Assembly: GCA_037441225.1 (NCBI GenBank)
Contig: JBBISU010000036.1
Location: forward strand, 1-31,049
DNA from: JBBFMJ01 sp037441225
GTDB taxonomy: Bacteria; Acidobacteriota; Thermoanaerobaculia; UBA2201
Length of the DNA: 31,049 nt
Reading direction: 5' to 3'
Shown here: positions 23,288-31,034 of the stretch, piece by piece
How positions within the stretch are numbered: the first letter of the stretch is position 1
How the letters are laid out: each line of letters opens with the position of its first letter
Program-made: the position numbers and the translations under genes
Notes under the pieces: model-generated
What the model was told of the DNA's origin: nothing
What the model saw: only the letters and a program-made list of their open reading frames with translations
The model's database searches: none

Positions 23288-24598
23288 ATGGTAAATCAAT
23301 CGGAAGAACTTTTTGAAAAAGCAATAAATTTAATTCCCGGTGGCGTTAATTCACCTGTAAGGGCTTTTAAAGCAGTTGGTGGAAAGCCGTTGTTTATAAA
23401 GCAAGGGCAGGGTTCAAAAATAGTAGATATTGATGATAGATCCTACATTGATTTTTGTATGGGATGGGGGGTCTTGATTTTAGGTCATTGCCACCCCTTT
23501 GTTCAAGACACTTTGAAAAAAACAATTCAAAAAGGGACAATTTTTGGAACACCAACACAAGGAGAAGTAGAACTTTCAGAAGCAATAATGCAAGCATTTC
23601 CAAGTTGTGAAAAGGTCCGTTTAGCAAACACTGGAACAGAAGCTGTTATGTCAGCAATTCGTTTAGCCAGAGCATATACAAAAAGGGAAAAAATAATTAA
23701 ATTTGATGGATGTTACCATGGGCATTACGATCCCCTCCTTGTTAAAAGTGGTTCTGGTGTTTTAACTTTGTCACTTCCTTCTACCCCAGGGATAACAAAG
23801 GACTCAGCAAAGGATACACTTGTTCTTCCTTACAATGATTTTAATTCACTTGAAATTGCAAAAAATAAATATGGAAAGGAAATTGCAGCTATAATTGTTG
23901 AACCAATTATGGGAAATGCAGGTGTAATTCTTCCTGAAAATGGTTTTTTGGAAGCTTTGAGAGAGTATTGCTCCTCCACTGGTGCGGTCTTAATTTTTGA
24001 TGAAATAATAACTGGTTTTAGAGTTGCTTATGGTGGTGCTCAAGAATATTTTAATATAAAAGCAGATCTTACAACCTTAGGGAAAATTTGCGGTGGGGGG
24101 CTCCCCCTTTCTGCCTTTGGTGGAAAAAAAGAGATTATGGATTTGCTTGCACCAGAAGGTCCTGTTTATCAAGCAGGAACTTTTTCAGGGAATCCTGTTT
24201 CAGTTCAAGCAGGACTTGCAACCTTAAAGGTCTTAAAAAATCCACAGGTTTATAAGGAATTAGAAGAAAAAGGTGAGACAATAGAAAAAGGTATAAAAGA
24301 ATTTGCTTCTAAATATGAAATTCCTTTATCCTTTAACAGGGCTGGCTCAATGTTTACTTTATTTTTTGCAAAAGAAAAAGTTAGAGATTTAAAGACAGCT
24401 TCTACTTCAAACACAAAAATGTTTTCAAAGTTTTTTAATTTAATGCTTGATTCAGGTATATATTTATCTCCCTCTCAATTTGAATCCCAATTCATATCCC
24501 TTGCCCACTCAACAAAAGATATTGAAGAGACCTTAGATGCAATTGAAAAGGCATTTAAAAATTTAGCAAGGGAATTTGAATTAGGTCCTTATAAATAA
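23288..24598 (+). CDS. hemL: Glutamate-1-semialdehyde 2,1-aminomutase
   Basis: A 436-residue PLP enzyme that converts glutamate-1-semialdehyde to 5-aminolevulinate, the substrate of the adjacent HemB (C5 pathway). Landmarks are IPGGVNSPVRAF (about 16-27), NTGTEAVMSAIRLARAYT, GCYHGHYDPLL, the LIFDEIITGFRV PLP-binding Asp (about 236-247), and the Schiff-base lysine in LTTLGKICGGGLPLSAFGG (about residue 265). Full length. Its last ten bases overlap the end of the convergent gene at 24589-24918. Confidence 0.97.
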   Translation: MVNQSEELFEKAINLIPGGVNSPVRAFKAVGGKPLFIKQGQGSKIVDIDDRSYIDFCMGWGVLILGHCHPFVQDTLKKTIQKGTIFGTPTQGEVELSEAIMQAFPSCEKVRLANTGTEAVMSAIRLARAYTKREKIIKFDGCYHGHYDPLLVKSGSGVLTLSLPSTPGITKDSAKDTLVLPYNDFNSLEIAKNKYGKEIAAIIVEPIMGNAGVILPENGFLEALREYCSSTGAVLIFDEIITGFRVAYGGAQEYFNIKADLTTLGKICGGGLPLSAFGGKKEIMDLLAPEGPVYQAGTFSGNPVSVQAGLATLKVLKNPQVYKELEEKGETIEKGIKEFASKYEIPLSFNRAGSMFTLFFAKEKVRDLKTASTSNTKMFSKFFNLMLDSGIYLSPSQFESQFISLAHSTKDIEETLDAIEKAFKNLAREFELGPYK

Positions 24599-24918
24599 AA
24601 ATAAAGGTTTAAATATGTCTTCCCATTTTCTTTTATATCTATCTTATCAACAAATTTATAAAAATGGTGAAACTTTATTCCCCTACCCTTTTTTTTCCAT
24701 TCCTGTTTTATTTTTTCAAAAGGTATATGGTTTGATATGGAAATTTTTAAACAATCCCTTTTTCCGCAACCTTCAATGGAAAATTGAACTTCAGCTTTTT
24801 CATATTTTTCAAAAATTTCTAAGGAGGAATTAAGCAAATTAACTATGCATAACTTTTTTAATAAACCAAAATTTGTTCTTTTTAAAAATTCCAACAGTTT
24901 TTCCTTTATTTCTTCCAT
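24589..24918 (-). CDS. Small protein, possibly a degenerate GHKL/anti-sigma-type ATPase domain
   Basis: A 109-residue protein without a firm family. The layout is suggestive of a HATPase_c_2 (RsbW-like) fold. A helix with LLNSSLEIFEKYEKAEVQFSI could take the place of the N-box helix (usually E-x-x-x-N-A). Then comes a strand (CLKISISNHIPF) where the Asp-rich G1 box would lie, then KGRGIKF like a G2 box, and a final IKENGKTYLNLYFYL strand. Key ATP-binding Asp and Asn residues look lost, so if the homology is real the domain may not bind ATP. It is transcribed divergently from thiC through a shared -10 region. Confidence 0.6.
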   Translation of the reverse strand: MEEIKEKLLEFLKRTNFGLLKKLCIVNLLNSSLEIFEKYEKAEVQFSIEGCGKRDCLKISISNHIPFEKIKQEWKKKGRGIKFHHFYKFVDKIDIKENGKTYLNLYFYL

Positions 24919-24923
24919 TAAAA

Positions 24924-24929
24924 TATTTT
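24924..24929 (+). promoter_or_regulatory. thiC -10 box, overlapping the divergent promoter
   Basis: TATTTT ends seven bases before the thiC ATG, which predicts a leaderless or nearly leaderless mRNA. No thiamine (THI-box) riboswitch can fit. The same bases form the opposing -10 of the gene at 24918. Confidence 0.45.
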
Positions 24930-24933
24930 ATCA
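24925..24933 (-). promoter_or_regulatory. Extended -10 promoter of the 24918 gene, overlapping the thiC promoter
   Basis: The minus strand reads TGATAAAAT, with the hexamer at 24925-24930 and exactly six bases to the ATG. This is the leaderless spacing seen at rnc and at 18000. Confidence 0.5.
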
Positions 24934-24936
24934 CAT

Positions 24937-26190
24937 ATGACAATACTTCAAGAAATAAACAAAGGCAAAGAATTTGAATTTTTAAAGAGAATCTCTGAGG
25001 AGGAAGATGTTCCAGTTGAAAAAATAAAAGAAGAACTTATAACAGGCAAAGCTGTCCTTTGTTTTAATCCTTTTCATAAAAATTTAAAACCAATTATAAT
25101 TGGTTCACATTTTTCGACGAAAGTAAATGTAAATATAGGTATATCACCTGTGGCATCTGATTTTGAAAAGGAAAAAGAAAAGGTAAGAATTGCTTTAAAG
25201 TATAAGACAGATACAATTATGGATTTGTCAGTTGGAAAGGATGCTTCTTCTTTTAGAAAATGGCTAATTTATGAAGCAAATTGTCCCGTTGGAACAGTTC
25301 CAATTTATCAAGTAGCAAATAAATTTCAAAATATAGAAGAAGCAAATTTTGAAGATTTTTTAGAAGAAATTGAAGAACAAGCAAAAGAAGGTGTTGATTT
25401 TATGACAATCCATGCTGGTTTTAAAAAAAGCCATATACCGTTAGTTGAAAAGAGAAAATTAGGGATTGTTTCAAGGGGAGGCGCATTAATTTATTGCTGG
25501 ATGAAGAGGAGGGATGAAGAAAATCCCTTTTACAAAAATTTTGATGAACTTTTAGACATTTTGCATAAATATGATGTAACAATTTCAATTGGAGATGCTT
25601 TAAGGCCCGGTTCTATTATTGATGCTTCAGATGATGCACAATTTGCAGAACTTAAAACAATTGGGAAACTTTTAAAAAAATGCAAAGAAAGAGGTGTCCA
25701 AGCAATGGTAGAAGGACCTGGGCATATACCATTAAATCAAATTGAAGAAAATGTAAAAAAAGCATTAAGGATTTGCAAAGGTGCTCCTTTTTATGTATTA
25801 GGACCTGTCGTTTGTGATAATGCAGGGGGCTATGATCACATAACTTCTGCAATTGGTGCAACTCTGGCTGCTTATTATGGAGCTTCCCTTTTATGTTATG
25901 TTACACCAAAGGAACATTTAGGACTTCCTGATTTAGATGATGTAAGGGCAGGGCTAATTGCTTTTAAAATTGCAGCAATTTCAGCAGATATTGCAAAGGG
26001 TAAAAAATATGCTTTGAAGATTCAAGAAGAAATGGCAGAGGCAAGGAAAAATTTCTTATGGGAAAAACAATTTTCCTTAATGCTTGACCCTGAAAGAGCA
26101 AGGGAATATTTCAAAGAAGGAATAACAGAAGAAGGGGAATTTTGTTCAATGTGTGGACCGGACTTTTGCCCAATGAGGATCACAAAATGA
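24937..26190 (+). CDS. thiC: Phosphomethylpyrimidine synthase
   Basis: A 417-residue radical-SAM enzyme that converts aminoimidazole ribotide to HMP-phosphate, the thiamine pyrimidine. Landmarks are TIMDLSVGKD, CPVGTVPIYQV, SRGGALIYCWM, EGPGHIPLNQIEENV, GPVVCDNAGGYDHITSAIG and TPKEHLGLPD. The C-terminal cluster motif is CSMCGPDFCPM (C-x2-C-x4-C), which binds the 4Fe-4S cluster. It is the short form typical of anaerobes and archaea, without the long N-terminal extension. Translation starts at ATG 24937, directly at the predicted transcription start. The stop codon lies inside a REP-like element. Confidence 0.97.
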   Translation: MTILQEINKGKEFEFLKRISEEEDVPVEKIKEELITGKAVLCFNPFHKNLKPIIIGSHFSTKVNVNIGISPVASDFEKEKEKVRIALKYKTDTIMDLSVGKDASSFRKWLIYEANCPVGTVPIYQVANKFQNIEEANFEDFLEEIEEQAKEGVDFMTIHAGFKKSHIPLVEKRKLGIVSRGGALIYCWMKRRDEENPFYKNFDELLDILHKYDVTISIGDALRPGSIIDASDDAQFAELKTIGKLLKKCKERGVQAMVEGPGHIPLNQIEENVKKALRICKGAPFYVLGPVVCDNAGGYDHITSAIGATLAAYYGASLLCYVTPKEHLGLPDLDDVRAGLIAFKIAAISADIAKGKKYALKIQEEMAEARKNFLWEKQFSLMLDPERAREYFKEGITEEGEFCSMCGPDFCPMRITK

Positions 26191-26324
26191 ATTTATTGCT
26201 TGCCCCTACAATGTTCGTTTTCCTTTGACCGTTTTCGCGTTTTTAAAAAGGATAAGGGCAATTTATGAATTGACTCTACTGCTCTACTGCGCTGTTTCTT
26301 CGCTGGGATAAGCCCAGCCCTTAC
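26188..26324. repeat. Three degenerate GTAG-foot hairpin (REP-like) remnants
   Basis: This is the convergent region after thiC. 26188-26210 (minus: TGTAGGGGCAAGCAATAAAT...) starts at the thiC stop codon. 26256-26279 has CAATT-TATG-AATTG with GTAG at its foot on the minus strand. 26302-26324 is a perfect GCTGGG-ATAAG-CCCAGC hairpin followed by CCTTACA, matching the foot-plus-5-base-loop layout of the hairpins at 86-109. The last hairpin may also end transcription from one or both sides. I see no gene between 26191 and 26345. Confidence 0.55.
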
Positions 26325-26345
26325 AATTTAAATAATGAATTGAAA

Positions 26346-27587
26346 TCATTCTTTGGTTAAAAAATTATAGACCTGTCTTGCCATATTTTTTACACTTTTA
26401 TCTTCATCTTGAATTAGTTTTTCAACTTTTCCAATTGCTTCCTTTAAATTCATTTCTCTTACTGCTGAAAGAGCTGATTGCCTTACTCTGCTACTTTTAT
26501 CATCCAACAATTTAATAACTTCATCCTTTGAATCTAAATCTTTAAGAAGCCCTAAAGCATAACAACTGCTTGCCCTCAAATACTCATCCTTTTCTTTTAA
26601 CAGTTCCCTTAAATTTTGAATACTTTCTTTATCATTTCTCTTTCCAAGAATCTTTATTGCCAAGTACCTTTTTTCACCTGAAATTTTCTTATCAAAAGCA
26701 ATTTTTCTTAACAAAATTAATGATTTTTCATCATTAAAATTTTCAAGGACATTAATTATTTCTTTAGCATTTTCTGGTTTTAACTTTTTTGAAATTTCAT
26801 CAAGGATCTTAAAATAGTCATTGTACTCTAAAATTTTTTTTACAAGAATTTGTTTTTTCTTTGAGGAAATCAAAAGGTCTGTAAAATAAGGAATATCATT
26901 GAAACCAAAATAAACTGCCACATCAGAAAAACTATTTAAAACATAATTGTATGTCTCTTTTTCAAGGGCATCAAAAATACTCTTTAAAAGATTTCTTGAA
27001 TAAGGGGCATCAAGGAAAGCCATTGCACCAATATTTCTGTAATCATCCACAGGATGTTTTATTAAATTCAAAACTTCTTCCAAAGAATTTTCATCACCTA
27101 ATAATGAAAAAACATTTGCTGCTGGAAAAATCTCTTTAAAATCCCTACTTGACAAATATCTTTTTATTTCTTCTCTAAAATCCCCTTCGCCAAATAAAGT
27201 ATAGGCACCTTTTGCATAGATTTGAACAGATGAATTTTCATCTTTAATCAATTCTTTTATTTCACTAAAATATTCCTTTGCTTTTAATTTCATTACAGAA
27301 AAAATAAAGGAAGCCCTTACCAATGGTTCTGGATCCTTTGAAAATTCCTTTAATTTTTCCAAAATTTCCTTATCCTGAAGGTATGAAAGGGTTTCTATGG
27401 CATTCTTTTTTATTTTAAAATTTTCGCTTTTTGTAAGATTTAAAATATCTTCTTTTGCATCTTTTGAAGGGTGGAGGCGGAAGAAATAAAGGGCGCCTAA
27501 AACCTTTTCTTCTTTTTGATCCTTTAAAGCACTTCTCATATCAACTTCTGTTGAAGTAAGAAGAAAAAAGATTAAAAATAAGAGCAT
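26346..27587 (-). CDS. Exported HEAT-repeat protein
   Basis: A 413-residue protein with a signal-like start (MLLFLIFFLLTSTEVD) and about ten HEAT/PBS-lyase type helical repeats over the whole length. Examples are LEKLKEFSKDPEPLVRASFIF, NLRELLKEKDEYLRASSCYALG and VIKLLDDKSSRVRQSALSAV. Such solenoids bind partner proteins. No catalytic motif is visible. It lies 2 bases downstream of the DUF1573-type gene, with AAAAGGAG 5 bases before the ATG. The SD overlaps the preceding stop, so the two are translated together and may work together outside the cytoplasmic membrane. Confidence 0.8.
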   Translation of the reverse strand: MLLFLIFFLLTSTEVDMRSALKDQKEEKVLGALYFFRLHPSKDAKEDILNLTKSENFKIKKNAIETLSYLQDKEILEKLKEFSKDPEPLVRASFIFSVMKLKAKEYFSEIKELIKDENSSVQIYAKGAYTLFGEGDFREEIKRYLSSRDFKEIFPAANVFSLLGDENSLEEVLNLIKHPVDDYRNIGAMAFLDAPYSRNLLKSIFDALEKETYNYVLNSFSDVAVYFGFNDIPYFTDLLISSKKKQILVKKILEYNDYFKILDEISKKLKPENAKEIINVLENFNDEKSLILLRKIAFDKKISGEKRYLAIKILGKRNDKESIQNLRELLKEKDEYLRASSCYALGLLKDLDSKDEVIKLLDDKSSRVRQSALSAVREMNLKEAIGKVEKLIQDEDKSVKNMARQVYNFLTKE

Positions 27588-27589
27588 AT

Positions 27590-28729
27590 TTACTCCTTTT
27601 TAATTGATATAGGTATTACGATTTTTTCAAAATTTGGGTAGTCAGTTTCAATTATTAAATTTGTTTCTTCCTCTTCTGCTTCATCTTTTAAATTTAAAAT
27701 GAAGGTCTTTGAGAAAGGCAAATCATTTGTAAAAAAGTAAGAAATATTTTTGCTTTCAAGAGAAGAAGAAATTATTTTAAAGGGCTTTTTATGTGCTTCG
27801 CTTAAATAAATAAACCTTCTTTTTTCTGAGGGAGTTGGCTTCATTTTTTCAATACAATTAGATAAAACCCAAAATTTTTCACCTTCTATTCCAATCAATG
27901 ATTTATCTTCAGATTCCTCGTAAAGAATAAAATAATCTGTATTTAAAAATTTATCATAAATTTTTTTCATTTCAAAATCCTGATAAAAATAACAATCCTT
28001 TACCAGTTTTACTCTTTTAAAAATCTTTGATAAAATAAACTCTATTCTTTCTTCTGACACAGAAAAAGCACTTTTTACATCAAAATAAATTGGAATTAGC
28101 ATCTCTGAAATATCAGGGACATTTGTCTTTATTCCAATATATGTCTCATAATAACCAATAGAGGGAACTTTTTCTGGTTCTATTTTAATTTTAAATTCAT
28201 TCTTCTTCTCTCCCTTATTTATCTCTTTTTTAAAAGGCATTTTATCTTCGCCTACAACAGCAACTCTTTCAATCTTATATTCATTAACTTTATCAGAATA
28301 AAAACTTACATTTATTAAAAAATAAGGAATTTCTGGATAAAAGGCATAAAACTTCGATTCATTCTTTAATAGTCTTACTTCCACTGGCAGGTGAACTGTT
28401 CCTTCAATTATAAACCTTGCATACCTTAAGTCCTTTTCACCTTCTATATCATAATCAATATTTAATCCCCTTTTGATATTGCCTTTCAAATCTGTTGTAT
28501 CAAGGATAACTGCAAACTCACCCAATCCTTTTGGTTCTATCTCTTGTGGATAGGATAGAAGTTCTAAATGGTCTGTTGTTTTTGCATTTCTTATAACAAT
28601 CTTTTTATCTGTCTCGTTTATGAATGAAAAAACATAGCCAATTTTTTCCCCAGTTAAAACTTCACCAAAATTATAGACCTCTTTAATTTCAACATCATAA
28701 AATAATAATAAAAATAGAAATATAATCAT
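27590..28729 (-). CDS. Exported DUF1573/ASH-domain-like protein
   Basis: A 379-residue protein with a signal or anchor segment (MIIFLFLLLFYDVE) followed by an Ig-like domain. Its pattern fits DUF1573: VYNFGEVLTGEKIGYVFSFINETDK in outline, then 'EIEPKGLGEFAVILDT' and DLKGNIKRGLNIDYD. The Cys-x-Cys often seen in DUF1573 is absent. The remaining 250 residues look beta-rich and match nothing I know. I place the start at ATG 28729. Opening it 22 codons earlier at 28795 would run through the promoter and into the divergent gene. Confidence 0.65.
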   Translation of the reverse strand: MIIFLFLLLFYDVEIKEVYNFGEVLTGEKIGYVFSFINETDKKIVIRNAKTTDHLELLSYPQEIEPKGLGEFAVILDTTDLKGNIKRGLNIDYDIEGEKDLRYARFIIEGTVHLPVEVRLLKNESKFYAFYPEIPYFLINVSFYSDKVNEYKIERVAVVGEDKMPFKKEINKGEKKNEFKIKIEPEKVPSIGYYETYIGIKTNVPDISEMLIPIYFDVKSAFSVSEERIEFILSKIFKRVKLVKDCYFYQDFEMKKIYDKFLNTDYFILYEESEDKSLIGIEGEKFWVLSNCIEKMKPTPSEKRRFIYLSEAHKKPFKIISSSLESKNISYFFTNDLPFSKTFILNLKDEAEEEETNLIIETDYPNFEKIVIPISIKKE

Positions 28730-28737
28730 AAGTAGAG

Positions 28738-28743
28738 TATAAT
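28738..28743 (+). promoter_or_regulatory. Consensus -10 of the second sulfatase-fold gene, overlapping the divergent promoter
   Basis: A perfect TATAAT ends eight bases before the ATG at 28752, predicting a leader of about two bases. Confidence 0.5.
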
Positions 28744-28744
28744 A
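28739..28744 (-). promoter_or_regulatory. -10 of the DUF1573-type gene, overlapping the divergent promoter
   Basis: The minus strand reads TATTAT, preceded directly by TG, and ends nine bases before the ATG at 28729. Five of its six bases are shared with the opposing TATAAT. Confidence 0.4.
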
Positions 28745-28751
28745 CAAGTGT

Positions 28752-31034
28752 ATGAAAAAGTCAATTCTTATTTTATTGCTTTTAATAGCAACCAATATTT
28801 TTGCAGAAGAACTTCCAAATATAATTTGGATAACTGTTGATACTTTGAGGAAGGACTATGTTTACAAATGGTCTTCAAAAAATCTAACTCCAAATATTGA
28901 TTCCTTAATGAAGGATTCAGTTGTCTTAGAAAATGCTTATACTCCAACTCCAATTACCTTTCCTTCTTACACCTCTGCCTTTACTGGTTGCCATCCATTA
29001 AAACACAATGTTTTTTTTAACACGGGCTTCCAAGTTCCAAAAAATTTAAAGACAATAACTGAAATTTTAAAAGAAAAGGGATACTCAACAATTGCTGTGA
29101 TAGGTGGAAATCCACTCCATTATGGAAAGGGGCTTGAGAAGGGCTTTGATATTTATGATGATGAGTTTCTAAAAAGGCCTTTTACAGGGAATCCTTTATT
29201 TAATATAAATTTAAGAGAAAAAGCATTAGGAGAAATGTCTCAAAGGCAAGCAGAAGATATAACAGAATTGGCAATTAACTATTTTAAAAATTCAAAGAAG
29301 CCCACATTTTTATTTCTCCATTATTATGACCCTCACAGTCCTTATGAACCTCCCCTTGAATTTTTTAAAAAATATCCAAATGATTTGTATTCAGGTGAAG
29401 TTGCTTACACTGATTTTGCCATTGGAAAATTTATAGAAGAATTAAAAAAAATGAAAGAGTATGATAAAAATATAATTGTATTTTTTTCTGACCATGGGGA
29501 AGGGCTTGGAGAGCATAAAGAAGATGCACATGGATATTTTCTATATAATACAACAATTTCAATATCTGCTTCAATAAAACTCCCCTACTCTAAGATTAAA
29601 AAGGAAATAAAGGAAATTACGACAATTATGGATATTGCTCCAACTGTTTGTGATTTAATTGGTTTAAAGATGGAATGTGATGGAATTAATTTGAAAAATT
29701 CAATTTATAAAGATGAAAAAATAAAATCAAGGGATTTTATTTTACAAACAAAGATGGGAAACCTTTACTTTGGTTTTGAAGAAATAAATGGAATTTTATC
29801 TTATCCCCACAAGGCAGTTTTTTCATCAGAACCAGAGGTTTATGATTTATCAAAAGATGAAAAAGAGACAAAAAATCTATATCCAGAAAATTTTAGAGAA
29901 CTAAAAAAGAAATACATAAAAATCTTTAAAGAATTTGAAAGTATTCAAAAAAATGAAACCACAAGCAAAAGAGAGGATAGTGAAAAATTAAAAAGTTTGG
30001 GTTATCTTACAGGAACAAAAAATCTTCCAAAAAAGAGTATCCCTCCAAGCAAATGGTATGAAGTAATAGATATATATAAGAAGGCAAATACAAAATTTTA
30101 TAATGGAGAAAACAAAGAGGCAATAAAAATTTATTCTGATTATTTAAAAAAGGATCCTGATAATTATAGAGTCCTTATGGAAAAAGGTATGATTGAGTTA
30201 TTAGTAGAAGAATATGAAGATGCCTTATCTGATTTTTTAAAAGCAAAAAAAATAATGCCTGATGCCTTTGAGGTCTATGAAAATTTATTAAATCTTTATT
30301 TAATTACAGAAAATTTTGTTGAATTTAAAAAAATATTGGAAGAAGCAGAGAGAAAGTTCCCTGAAGACTCAAAAATTGCTTCTTATAAAATAGAATATTT
30401 AAAGAAAGAAAAAAAATTTGAAGAAGCAAAAAAAATCATAGACAAATTTTTAAAATTATATCCTGAAGAAGATTCCTTTTACATTTATTCAATTGATATT
30501 TTTATGGAAAAAAATGATTTAGAGGGCTTAAAGAAATTTTTAAAAGAAGCATTAAAAAACAAAAAGGAAGAAAAGCCAATATATTTGTTTTTAAAAGGGA
30601 TGGAAAGTTCAATTGAAAAAAAAGAAGGTGATGCTTTAAATTATTTTAAAAAAAGCATTGAAAATGGGGCACAGTTTTATCATCCTTATTACTTTTTTGG
30701 TTTGGCAGAAAAAGGAAAGGGAAAATTTGAAAGTACCTTAAAATATTTAAAGGTTGCAAATTTATTGTCTCCTTATTCAGTTCAAGTTCTTTACGAGATG
30801 GCTGATACAAAAGCAGTTTTAGGAAAATTTGATGAGGCATTTAAGGATTTTTCAAGGGCATTAAATTTAAATAAAGATTCTTTTTCTATAAGGTTAGCCC
30901 TTTTAAAGTTGTCTTTTGTATTAGGAAAAGAAAAAGAAAAAAAAGAAAATTTAGATTGGATTTCAAAAAATTATCCAGAAGAATTAGAAAATTTAAAAGA
31001 AAAGGATCCAATAATAAAGGAAATATTTAAATAA
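28752..31034 (+). CDS. Exported sulfatase-fold (alkaline phosphatase superfamily) hydrolase with long TPR domain
   Basis: A 760-residue protein. A signal peptide (MKKSILILLLLIATNIFAEE) precedes a sulfatase-fold domain (about 22-400) and a long TPR array (about 435-750). Metal ligands are visible in WITVDTLRKDY, LHYYDPHSPYEPP and FFSDHGEGLGEHKEDAHG. The nucleophile region reads TPTPITFPSYTSAFTG, so T-F-P-S-Y stands where sulfatases have C/S-x-P-x-R. No formylglycine is possible and the usual Arg is Tyr. It is clearly paralogous to the gene at 15989-17959, including the shared SEKLKSLGYLTGT-type linker before the TPRs. It probably acts on phospho- or phosphodiester groups at the envelope (inference). 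The gene is complete, ending 15 bases before the window end. Confidence 0.82.
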   Translation: MKKSILILLLLIATNIFAEELPNIIWITVDTLRKDYVYKWSSKNLTPNIDSLMKDSVVLENAYTPTPITFPSYTSAFTGCHPLKHNVFFNTGFQVPKNLKTITEILKEKGYSTIAVIGGNPLHYGKGLEKGFDIYDDEFLKRPFTGNPLFNINLREKALGEMSQRQAEDITELAINYFKNSKKPTFLFLHYYDPHSPYEPPLEFFKKYPNDLYSGEVAYTDFAIGKFIEELKKMKEYDKNIIVFFSDHGEGLGEHKEDAHGYFLYNTTISISASIKLPYSKIKKEIKEITTIMDIAPTVCDLIGLKMECDGINLKNSIYKDEKIKSRDFILQTKMGNLYFGFEEINGILSYPHKAVFSSEPEVYDLSKDEKETKNLYPENFRELKKKYIKIFKEFESIQKNETTSKREDSEKLKSLGYLTGTKNLPKKSIPPSKWYEVIDIYKKANTKFYNGENKEAIKIYSDYLKKDPDNYRVLMEKGMIELLVEEYEDALSDFLKAKKIMPDAFEVYENLLNLYLITENFVEFKKILEEAERKFPEDSKIASYKIEYLKKEKKFEEAKKIIDKFLKLYPEEDSFYIYSIDIFMEKNDLEGLKKFLKEALKNKKEEKPIYLFLKGMESSIEKKEGDALNYFKKSIENGAQFYHPYYFFGLAEKGKGKFESTLKYLKVANLLSPYSVQVLYEMADTKAVLGKFDEAFKDFSRALNLNKDSFSIRLALLKLSFVLGKEKEKKENLDWISKNYPEELENLKEKDPIIKEIFK

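Noticed and set aside
24919..24936. Thiamine pyrophosphate riboswitch before thiC
   Set aside because: Only 18 bases lie between thiC and the divergent gene, far too few for a THI-box, and no such fold lies within the neighbouring coding sequence in the correct orientation.
28730..28795. Start of the DUF1573-type gene at ATG 28795
   Set aside because: The extra 22 codons would run through the divergent gene's coding region and both promoters. ATG 28729 begins the hydrophobic signal directly.
18000..31034. Sigma54 (-24/-12) promoter that could be controlled by the activator at 21109
   Set aside because: I read the upstream regions for TGGCAC-N5-TTGCA-like pairs and saw none that convinced me.
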